DNA of 22,333 nucleotides from Symsagittifera roscoffensis (Eukaryota > Xenacoelomorpha > Acoela > Convolutidae): contig NW_026971207.1 of assembly GCF_963678635.1 (NCBI RefSeq), positions 1 to 22,333 on the forward strand, in the 5' to 3' direction. Position numbers and translations under genes: made by a program. The notes below the pieces were generated by a model, which saw only the letters and a program-made list of their open reading frames with translations, was not told the DNA's origin and did no database searches. Of this stretch, positions 12,301 to 17,498 are shown one piece after another; the first letter of the stretch is position 1, and every line of letters starts with the position of its first letter.

Positions 12301-15300
12301 GAAAGATACGACATTCGAACCACCACAAGGATTCTCGGATGAGTCGAGTGCAGAAGAGTCGAGTATCAGGCAAAGCTCCAGGCAAACGAAGAACAAGGAA
12401 CCGAAACGTTTTGGCGACCCGATAAAGCACTCAATTAAAGAGATATCAGAGAACCTGACAGGGGGAGCACTCCTGAAAACAGCACTTCAGGAATATCGAA
12501 AACAACTAAGAGACTTCAAGGAACGAAGTGACAGACCAGTTGAATCAAAAATAGGACGGCTCGAAAGACACTTATTCATGCGAAAATTTGGTTATGCTAC
12601 GCTAGATGAAGGAGTGGAATGGAACCCGAGTTGGGAAATAGAGCTGGAAGAATATTGAAAATACTATAAACTAAACGTTCAAGTAACCCAGCAACTTTCT
12701 TGTGGACTGAGTACAATGAACTCTTTTTAAATAAATTATCCTACTTATGTTGTTTAATTTATTTTTTTTTTCACCGAGGGGGTGTGTCATACCGCTACTG
12801 CAGTAGCGGTAATTGTTTATGTATGTATCACCAACCTACGGTGCTTAGTTATTGCTTTTATGGTATACTCAAGGTCACAGTGTGTGATGATATTGAGACT
12901 AAGTGAGAGATCAGAGTTGTTCAGCGCTGATCTAGTTCTCAGTAACCAATAACAAAAGAAAGAAAAAGAAAACTAAAATTCAATATACAGAATACACTAT
13001 TGAATTACCACTTGTTTTCAATTGATATCGCAACGCAAAAGTGTCCAGTCTGCTAATGGGCGTTCAAAATTGGATTTAAATTCAGGCAAATTGAACATAA
13101 CAAATAGTTGTTGAAGAGATGCTCAACGTAAAAACAACAAATCAAAGCCAGACGCGAACCTTCTACCTGTTTTCTGCAATTTTTACACAGCTTTTTTACA
13201 GCTCGTTGTATTTTTTACAGCTTTTGCTAGCGCCTACCCGACATCAAAAAATTTTGAGAAGTAAAGTTCAAACAAAAATTTTAAAAATAAAGAATTGTAA
13301 TAACGTAAATTGTAAAAATTTAATAATAACAGATTTTATTAATAAGTCACTATACTTTTTGAGCGGTTTCAACGCTAATTTAGGAACTTCAGTTAAGTCT
13401 AGTTGGTTTTCAGAGCAATCAGACCCCAGCAGCCCAACGAGAATGACTTCTTCTCTATCAACTACGAGGCAGCAGAGCCCAGATCAGGAACTGAGCCACC
13501 TGTTGCCTCAGGTAAGTCCTCAAACTAAGTCATAATGTCCTGTTTTGGATATAAGATCACGCAAAAAAATTATTTTGTTCTCTAACTACTAGTCATACAA
13601 TGATGCTGCATACGAACAGAAAATTGCTTACAAATTGGTTTATAAGTTTGCAAGCCAAACTTGATTCAAAAGTAGATGATAACTAGTTACCAAATTTGTA
13701 TACCTCCCCCCCCCCCCCTCCTCAGGGATTCGACCCCCTGCCGACCCAAAGGGTCCCCCTTTTGTACTTTTTAAGAAATCCATTTTTTGCCGACCGACCC
13801 TAAAATTTTTCTAAAGGCGCCTTGGGCGCCAATATATACTAACTTTGAGTGGGAGCGCGCGCCAAAAAAACACGATTTTTTTGTCAACATTTTTTAAAAA
13901 GTGCCTAAAAACGGCTTTTTTGACCTGTTTTTTCAAAAATTTGCCTGCGGCGCAGAAAATTTGGCAAAAACAGGGACCTTTTAGTGCTTTAGAAGAGCTC
14001 GGAAAACGGAAAATCAATTTGTTCGTCAAAATTTTTTCGAAAATTTTTTGAAAATCCGCCCCCCCCCCCCCCCTCAAAAAAATCCTAGATCCGCCCCTGT
14101 TTGTATATTGAATATTTAAGTATGTGTGCCGATTAGTATGCCCATTTAAAAACCTGCAGTTGTTTGTTTCGCTCATGATTTTTCACTTAAATTGCTATAT
14201 ATAAGTTTGCTATTCAATTGGCCATTCAATTGACAAAAGTCCCGATCATTTAATCCCGACCATCTTATGATTTAAATGAACACTGAGACTCTAACTTTAA
14301 ATGAACACTGAGACTCTAACTTTGATTTCGCTGGCTGAGGTCGAACTAGTGCATATGTTGAAGTCGGAATTCTGAGTTCGTCGAGTTCATTTCGCGTTCC
14401 AATTAGTTTAAGAAAACAATTGCAAGGCCACTCAAAGGCCAAACAAAAAAATTATTCAAAAAGTTTTTGAAACGATTTTGAATATTTAAAAGATATCTAA
14501 ATTTTTATGTTCTGAACATTTTAAACTGTAGCTTTTCCTTTTTGTGAATTGTTTACATTTCATTTTAAATCTTATTAACGGGGGTTGATAAATTAGACGA
14601 TAAGCAAATTAGACGGAGGCACTTAAAAGGAAATTAGACGGTTTTGCAAAACTGCAATTGTGAGAAAATAGACGAAAGTGAGAGAAATTAACTTTGTTTG
14701 CACACAAATAAAATTGTTTGTAGACAACAGTTCAATTTCGGTGGCCAAAACCTTAGAAGTCAATCATGCATAATTTATTCAATTCGAAACTCTCCTGTAA
14801 TATTCAGATTTGACATTTTATATTCATTTGAACCAATTGTTTTAATAGGTATTGACATTTTATGTTCTTTTTGTATTTGTGAAACTCGACTCTTAAGAAA
14901 AAATTTTGTTGGCCCTTTCCTTTTCATAGCTTTTTCGTCTAAAATGACAGATCTAGAGAAAAAATAAATTGCTTTTAATTTCGTTTTTGTAGTTATCCGT
15001 CTAGTTTGCTTATCGTCTAATTTCCTAGGCCCTTTATTAACCCAATGACAAACAAGAGTGCAATCTAATCGACATCGATTTCTATTATGAAACCAGGTCC
15101 TTCTTCCGTGCCATGGGGAACATCTGCAGATGTGAAACACACAGCAGTTGGCGATGAGTTGGCCATGCTGGGCGCAGGTGCAAACCACAATTCCCGGAAA
15201 CAGTCTCGTGATCAAAACTCTCAAGTAATTAGACCGAACTTGTTTTCATCCGAGTGTTCACGTGCAGTATGTTATATTTTGTTTTTCTTTATCTCAATTA

Positions 15301-16536
15301 TAGATTCTGCGGGTTCTCTCCGGGTGATGCGAACTTGAAAAAATCCGATAATTTTGTTTATTCGCAAAAACTCATACAGACTTGCTTGTCATTACACCTG
15401 CAAAACATGATTCTCGCTGTCTGTGATTAAATGGTTTCGTTGTAAACATCAAGCAGCATTCATTGTCAATTTTCTGAGAAGACAGCCCTCAGAGTATAAC
15501 TTCTTGGAAGCCATCCAGCATCCGTACTAATTTTGACATGCATGCTACAGGTATCTCTGACGGCATCAATGAACAGACAGAAAGAGTTTTATGACCAGAA
15601 TCCGGAGTGCAAGCCAGTCACCAATCACCACCGGGAGGCCATGCTGGCGGAGAAGAATAAACCAGCACCCTGGGGAACTCAGGGCGATTTCGAAGCTCCC
15701 TCACACCAAGAACCAGAGAGACATTATAACGGTACATCGTATAGCAATGTTTTCCTCGCTATATTGTCCTTTTTGCTTATAAAATTTCGACGCTTTAGGT
15801 GGCGGATTTAGGGGTGAGGGGCTCCCATAAGGAATTCGACGACCCCTGGTCGTCCTAAAGGGTTCACTTTGGTACTATTTTAAAGACTTTCATTTCTGGC
15901 CGAACGACCCTTAGTTTTCCTGAAGATGCCTTTGGCGCCAATATATATTAATCTTCAGGGGTATTTATAACACGGTTATAAGATTTATAGTTCGTTGAAC
16001 AACAATTTTCGAGCTTCGACAAGCGAACGCATTTAGATTCTTGTCATAAGGAAATCGTTTGTTCGATAGGTAATGGCAATATGTCAGTACCATGGGGAAC
16101 GACCGACCCAAATGCACCCCACACCAATGGTTTGTCTCACTCCGGATCCGGTGGCAACAACTCAACTCGCAAGCAGTACCTGGATCAGAAATCCCAAATG
16201 ACATATGAAGATTCGATGAACCGACAACGTGACTTCTACGACCAGAATCCCGAGTCGAAGCCAGCCATAAATCAACATCGCGAAGCAATGTTGGCGGAGA
16301 AGAACAAGCCGGTACCGTGGGGAACCCTGCAAGACCTTGGAGGCACTGCAGATGGTTACGACCAAGGATTCAAAGGAAAGCGAAAAGGAAGTAGTCAAAA
16401 TGGCCACGGTCCCGCGCCTCCTCCTTTTGCAACTGCTTTCAACGACGAGCTTCCGGCAAACGGACGGAAAGGTGGCGGCAGCAGGGGTGGTCAACAGGCG
16501 CAACAATCGAGTGTCCAATCTCAAATAACATTCTGA
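3325..16536 (+). CDS. PWGT-module repeat protein, five coding exons (join)
   Basis: I assembled this gene by hand. Coding parts are 3325-3392, 13414-13511, 15097-15224, 15551-15731 and 16070-16536. All introns are GT/AG and all junction phases agree (2, 1, 0, 1), giving about 313 residues and a TGA stop. The protein is hydrophilic, with no signal peptide or membrane segment, so it is probably cytoplasmic or nuclear. A module occurs twice: SVPWGT, about 30 variable residues, RKQ-x2-DQ-x-SQ, then SMNRQ-x2-FYDQNPE-x-KP, HREAMLAEKNKP and PWGT. The last 70 residues are rich in glycine, glutamine and serine. I do not recognise the family and assign no function. Intron 1 (3393-13413) is enlarged by a sense-oriented LTR retrotransposon, introns 2 and 4 by DNA elements. 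An in-frame TGA at 3283 supports the start at 3325. Transcript data would be needed to confirm the join. Confidence 0.72.
3393..5841. other. intron 1, proximal part
   Basis: AT-rich noncoding sequence. Apart from the dispersed repeat R at 3608-4150 I see no gene or element. Open frames near 4383-4818 have noncoding composition and no supporting splice sites. Confidence 0.55.
3608..4150 (+). repeat. dispersed repeat R, copy 1
   Basis: A full-length copy of a family seen again at 19587, 20352 and 21042. It begins AGACTGCTCGTATCAGGG, includes a perfect hairpin (CAGGGC-GAA-GCCCTG), and carries GTTCCGACT near the left end answered by a diverged inverted copy (ATTCGGAAC) at the right end. The interior has a conserved block rich in CGCG and TTAAT around 3890-3930. 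There is no coding capacity. It is probably a non-autonomous mobile element, but I do not recognise the class. Confidence 0.8.
5842..5992 (+). repeat. left copy of 150-bp duplication flanking the LTR element
   Basis: This host intron sequence, from AAAGTGTCCAGTCTGC to TGCAATTTTTAC, recurs directly after the 3' LTR at 13038-13186. The two copies differ by two substitutions and two single-base indels. Four bases (GCGT, 5993-5996) separate this copy from the 5' LTR; the other copy abuts its LTR directly. Direct orientation on both sides of the element is the layout of a target-site duplication, but one far longer than the usual 4-6 bp. Confidence 0.93.
5997..6249 (+). repeat. 5' LTR
   Basis: The 253-bp repeat has TG...CA ends and matches 12785-13037 except for three transitions (near 6020, 6040 and in GATGACATTGAG). 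It should carry the promoter and the RNA start, but I see no confident TATA box; GGTATACTC near 6074 is a weak candidate. Just inside the left end is a near-perfect 22-bp palindrome (6002-6023). Confidence 0.95.
6256..7472 (+). pseudogene. gag: gag: capsid-like region and zinc knuckles, broken
   Basis: Gag packages the element RNA into cytoplasmic particles. The first open part (6256-6924, 222 codons) begins MAQPAGFAAQDN and has a WPFKIWFEQF segment near residue 30, as expected of the N-terminal region of gypsy-type gag. The frame changes near 6918-6924, and a TAG at 7071-7073 interrupts the second frame. That frame then carries a basic stretch and two zinc-binding motifs at 7203-7310. The first is Cx2Cx7Hx3C, an unusual spacing. 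The second, CENCGKPNHFAKMC, is the standard Cx2Cx4Hx4C knuckle that binds RNA. A TGA at 7470-7472 ends this part. The protease that follows is in the same frame, so the TGA may be a natural gag/pol boundary or a nonsense mutation. Confidence 0.85.
6257..6274 (+). promoter_or_regulatory. tRNA primer binding site overlapping gag start
   Basis: The sequence TGGCGCAGCCAGCAGG starts 7 bp after the 5' LTR. TGG is the complement of a tRNA CCA end, and the first eight bases agree with the TGGCGCAG primer site that I recall for the 17.6/297 group of gypsy elements, described there as serine tRNA. The site lies inside the gag reading frame: the ATG at 6256 shares its TG with it. Confidence 0.65.
7482..8216 (+). 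pseudogene. pol: pol: aspartic protease and N-terminal reverse transcriptase
   Basis: The frame is open for 244 codons. The retropepsin active site DTGS starts at the Asp codon 7614-7616, followed about 75 residues later by IMGLDLQG, the usual second conserved strand of these proteases. The protease would cleave the Gag-Pol polyprotein. From about 8020 the fingers of the reverse transcriptase begin, with KCTSDCFIAPIVITVKK near the end. The frame is lost in an A run at about 8201-8207, and TAA at 8214 stops it; coding-like sequence continues in another frame to about 8355. The start at 7482 is simply the first Met after the TGA at 7470; protease probably arises from a larger polyprotein. Confidence 0.88.
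8168..8374 (+). pseudogene. pol: pol: reverse transcriptase fingers/palm fragment
   Basis: After the frame change at about 8205 this frame continues the reverse transcriptase with LAMDAKLINRQLF and KNKYQMPNVDELIDG, which are conserved before the first catalytic motif. Similarity stops after GTLYFTV at about 8353, where the family normally continues into motif A with its catalytic aspartate. That segment is missing here. Confidence 0.82.
8376..8807 (+). pseudogene. pol: pol: reverse transcriptase FLDD motif and thumb
   Basis: Family similarity resumes at NTFCFLDDILIVS. FLDD (8388-8399) is the equivalent of the YxDD catalytic motif C. It is followed by CEFFKQEVNWLGH, KTEAVVNLNPPKSLKQLR and SFLGSINHLAKFIP, the palm/thumb landmarks of Ty3/gypsy reverse transcriptases. 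Only about 35 bp separate the end of the upstream fragment from this motif, whereas the family has roughly 80-90 residues there. Motif A, motif B and at least one catalytic aspartate are therefore deleted. The frame changes again near 8755-8775, so the stop at 8805 is not the natural end. Confidence 0.88.
8813..9330 (+). pseudogene. pol: pol: RNase H domain
   Basis: RNase H removes the RNA strand after first-strand synthesis. All four acidic positions look present: Asp in KCDAS (8876-8878), Glu in NELELLAVVWA, Asp in ATDHKAL, and Asp in GRDMGIVDYLSRD. This is one of the best-preserved parts of the element. The frame stays open past the domain to 9832. Confidence 0.88.
9331..10430 (+). pseudogene. 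pol: pol: long RNase H-integrase spacer, low complexity
   Basis: About 1.1 kb separates RNase H from the integrase zinc domain. The first part (to about 9740) reads as a polar stretch rich in Asn, Gln, Lys and Ser. Coding-like sequence then moves to another frame at 9747-10097, beginning MSNANELSEEEEITETV and Glu/Arg-rich, which is closed by TGA at 10095. It continues in the same frame from 10104 with an acidic start and then LFDKSLLAELTTEDTWMDRL. I recognise no domain. The DNA also holds an HSE-like array (9372-9389), a perfect 20-bp palindrome (9417-9436) and two copies of GCTCGACCGGAA near 9353 and 9459. Confidence 0.6.
10431..11685 (+). pseudogene. pol: pol: integrase (HHCC, DDE core), broken
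   Basis: Integrase inserts the cDNA into the genome. The N-terminal zinc domain reads H-x2-H-x28-C-x2-C (His 10452, Cys 10548 and 10557), including QYLWWPHM. The core triad is complete: Asp in QLDYA (10653-10655), Asp in IRSDQF (10831) and Glu in GLVERT (10939), with exactly 35 residues between the last two. A TAG (10662-10664) lies three codons after the first Asp and the frame changes within 10670-10735, so no intact protein is made. The C-terminal part is charged and rich in arginine and lysine; the frame ends at 11683-11685. Confidence 0.9.
11686..12658 (+). pseudogene. C-terminal Pol tail / extra ORF
   Basis: From 11686 to 12080 the sequence keeps a coding-like composition in broken frames, with a run of alternating Lys, Glu and Gln codons. 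A clean frame of 191 codons then runs from 12083 to 12658. It is hydrophilic and highly charged, with IRQSSRQTKNKEPKRFGDP in the middle and an acidic end. Such SSR-T-N/R-P-like strings are common near the C terminus of gypsy Pol proteins, so I take it as the Pol tail and not as an envelope: there is no signal peptide or membrane span. An independent extra ORF is possible. Confidence 0.6.
12776..12784 (+). promoter_or_regulatory. polypurine tract
   Basis: GAGGGGGTG lies immediately before the 3' LTR, where plus-strand DNA synthesis is primed. It is short, with one pyrimidine, and follows a T-rich stretch. Confidence 0.6.
12785..13037 (+). repeat. 3' LTR
   Basis: The 253-bp right copy matches 5997-6249 except for three positions, with TG...CA ends. 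In this copy the palindrome near the left end is perfect over 22 bp (12790-12811). No AATAAA is visible inside the LTR. Confidence 0.95.
13038..13186 (+). repeat. right copy of 150-bp duplication flanking the LTR element
   Basis: This is a direct repeat of 5842-5992, with two substitutions and two single-base indels, starting at the base after the 3' LTR. Past 13186 the two flanks differ, although CGTTGT recurs at 13204-13209 and next to the 5' LTR. Homology may therefore once have extended some 15-20 bp further. Confidence 0.93.
13414..13511 (+). CDS. PWGT-repeat gene, second coding exon
   Basis: A 98-bp exon between the acceptor GGTTTTCAG and an ideal donor CCTCAG|GTAAGTCC. It gives the third base of an arginine codon, 32 residues (including NENDFFSINYEAAEPRSG) and the first base of a glycine codon. 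The phase fits the exons on both sides. GC content rises above the flanking AT-rich DNA, as in the other exons. Confidence 0.72.
13703..14099. mobile_element. hAT-like non-autonomous element in intron 2
   Basis: A 397-bp element flanked by an 8-bp direct repeat TTTGTATA (13695-13702 and 14100-14107). Eight-base target duplications are typical of hAT elements. The right end, read inward, is CAGGGGCGGATCTAGG followed by a T run and a long G tract. The left end has lost this sequence and starts in a C tract. No transposase is encoded. A related fragment lies at 15796-15965. Confidence 0.68.
14271..14320. repeat. perfect 25-bp tandem duplication
   Basis: Two identical 25-bp copies, beginning TTTAAATGAACACTGAG, lie head to tail in intron 2. 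This looks like replication slippage. Confidence 0.9.
14579..15036. mobile_element. piggyBac-like MITE in intron 2
   Basis: A 458-bp element flanked by TTAA on both sides (14575-14578 and 15037-15040), the target of piggyBac transposases. The imperfect inverted ends of about 45 bp share AAATTAGACGATAAGC and TAGACGGA. The word AAATTAGACG recurs three times near the left end. There is no transposase gene. The right end lies only 57 bp upstream of the next exon. Confidence 0.72.
15097..15224 (+). CDS. PWGT-repeat gene, third coding exon (module 1, first half)
   Basis: A 128-bp exon between the acceptor ATGAAACCAG and the donor CAA|GTAATT. It encodes SSVPWGT, a variable stretch and RKQSRDQNSQ. 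It starts with two bases of a glycine codon and ends on a codon boundary. An ATG at 15087 could start a separate transcript, but the phase match to the exon at 13414-13511 favours an internal exon. Confidence 0.7.
15551..15731 (+). CDS. PWGT-repeat gene, fourth coding exon (module 1, second half)
   Basis: A 181-bp exon between CATGCTACAG and the donor ACG|GTACAT. It encodes SMNRQKEFYDQNPE, HREAMLAEKNKP and PWGT, then about 18 less conserved residues. It ends one base into a codon, the phase at which the next exon begins. Confidence 0.75.
15796..15965. mobile_element. hAT-like element fragment in intron 4
   Basis: The left ~170 bp of the family seen at 13703-14099, in the same orientation. 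It keeps a GGCGGATTTAGG end and GGCGCCAATATATA near its right limit; the right half is missing. It lies in the 338-bp intron between the last two coding exons. Confidence 0.65.
16070..16536 (+). CDS. PWGT-repeat gene, last coding exon (module 2 and C-terminal tail)
   Basis: The exon follows the acceptor TTGTTCGATAG; a second in-phase acceptor, ending ATGTCAG, would start it at 16088. I prefer 16070 because it keeps the SVPWGT of module 1 and starts with GT, as the exon at 15097 does. The exon carries the whole second module (SVPWGT to PVPWGT) without the intron that splits module 1, then a tail with GPAPPPFATAF and a GGGSRGGQQAQQ low-complexity end. If only this exon were expressed, ATG 16081 would give a 151-residue protein. 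Confidence 0.75.
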
Positions 16537-16934
16537 ATTCATCCACTTTATATATGATAATTAAACGCTGTGAGAATCAATGCGAGCGCATACAGTAATG
16601 TTAATGTTAAGGTTATACTGATGTGACGTGCTTTACCCATGACACATTTTTGAGCTATGTTACCTTGATTCAAATTGTTAGTGTGTTTATGTATCAAATT
16701 TGTTGCTGTGAGTTTTGATATTGCTTAAATTATTGCAACTAAAGTCAAAATTCAACTGTTTCCATCCCGATATTTTTGAAGAAAAAAACTCCACAACCAA
16801 AGCTGGATATCAATATCAATTATGAGTATGTATTAGACAAACCTTTGATTGCTGTTGAAACTCATATAATTTTTTTTTCTCGAAAACAATGGTTGAATTA
16901 AATCAGAAAAGAAAATAATCATGTCAATTAAAAC

Positions 16935-16940
16935 AATAAA
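16935..16940 (+). terminator. candidate poly(A) signal of PWGT-repeat gene
   Basis: AATAAA lies about 400 bp after the stop codon and is followed by a GT-containing stretch (ATTGTGATG). It sits 43 bp before the stop codon of the convergent gene. Confidence 0.35.
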
Positions 16941-16982
16941 CTATTGTGATGAAATGAAAGCCGCGATATTTTACAGACATTT

Positions 16983-17498
16983 TTAGGACTGCTTTGTTTT
17001 AATTTTCAGAAGTCCAACCGAATCATCCTCATTATAGATATCATTAGGTCTGTCCAAACTTGAGCCATAGTACTGTTGCTGAGGTTCGTAGTCATAAACT
17101 GCCGACGAGCTAGAGGGATTAGTATACTCAGCAAGATCAACAGGCCTGCTGAAATCTGATTGGATACGACCTTGGTTCCTCGCCGAACCGTAGAACCCGT
17201 TGTTGTACCCGTAAACTTCGTTGCCGACGTAGTTTGGAACCTCGCAATATGTGTCACTTGGACCAGAAGGTGGACTTAGGGTGACCTTTACAGGACCTCC
17301 GGATCCTGAGGACAGCGGACGTTCGGAACCTCCGTAAGGGTTGCCGGTAGCGCTCGGAGGAACGGGGAGAGGCGGTCGAGTATATCCAGTGGCCGTCGAG
17401 GAGTTCCGAGGTACCCGGCGGGGTCTATACGAGGATGACGTGGATCCATCTGTCATGTCATTGACGTCTGTGTAGTCATTACGGATGGTCGACACTTT
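16983..17498 (-). CDS. membrane protein gene, last coding exon
   Basis: 171 codons plus stop, following the acceptor TTATTTTAG. It begins KVSTIRNDYTDV and ends LLKIKTKQS. It is rich in Ser, Pro, Gly and Tyr with no predicted globular motif: a disordered cytoplasmic tail with many possible phosphotyrosine sites. Confidence 0.78.
   Translation of the reverse strand, partial: KVSTIRNDYTDVNDMTDGSTSSSYRPRRVPRNSSTATGYTRPPLPVPPSATGNPYGGSERPLSSGSGGPVKVTLSPPSGPSDTYCEVPNYVGNEVYGYNNGFYGSARNQGRIQSDFSRPVDLAEYTNPSSSSAVYDYEPQQQYYGSSLDRPNDIYNEDDSVGLLKIKTKQS

Larger units (their letters stand above)
5997..13037 (+). mobile_element. Ty3/gypsy-type LTR retrotransposon, degraded
   Basis: A 7041-bp element with 253-bp LTRs that begin TGTC and end CGCA. 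The internal order is gag with zinc knuckles, aspartic protease, reverse transcriptase, RNase H, integrase; integrase last is the Ty3/gypsy order. I see no envelope gene. The LTRs differ at 3 of 253 positions, which points to a fairly recent insertion, yet the coding region has stops at 7071, 7470, 10095 and 10662, several frame changes, and a deletion in the reverse transcriptase. It lies in intron 1 of the PWGT-repeat gene, in the sense direction. It cannot be autonomous as it stands and may have been mobilised by proteins from an intact relative. Confidence 0.96.

Noticed and set aside
11686-12658. An envelope gene after integrase
   Set aside because: There is no signal peptide, membrane span or cysteine pattern; the sequence is charged and hydrophilic.
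13119-13535. A 138-codon plus-strand frame over exon 2
   Set aside because: The real exon (13414-13511) is read in a different frame, supported by splice sites and phase on both sides. The long frame also runs through the flank duplication.
131-14320. ATGAACACTGAG shared between the minisatellite and the 25-bp repeat in intron 2
   Set aside because: The match is only 12 bases, with no similarity beyond it; a chance match or common short word is enough.
15087-16536. Two separate tandem genes starting at ATG 15087 and ATG 16081
   Set aside because: The exons at 13414, 15097, 15551 and 16070 join in phase as one transcript, and the two ATGs sit beside usable acceptors. It remains the main alternative if cDNA disagrees.
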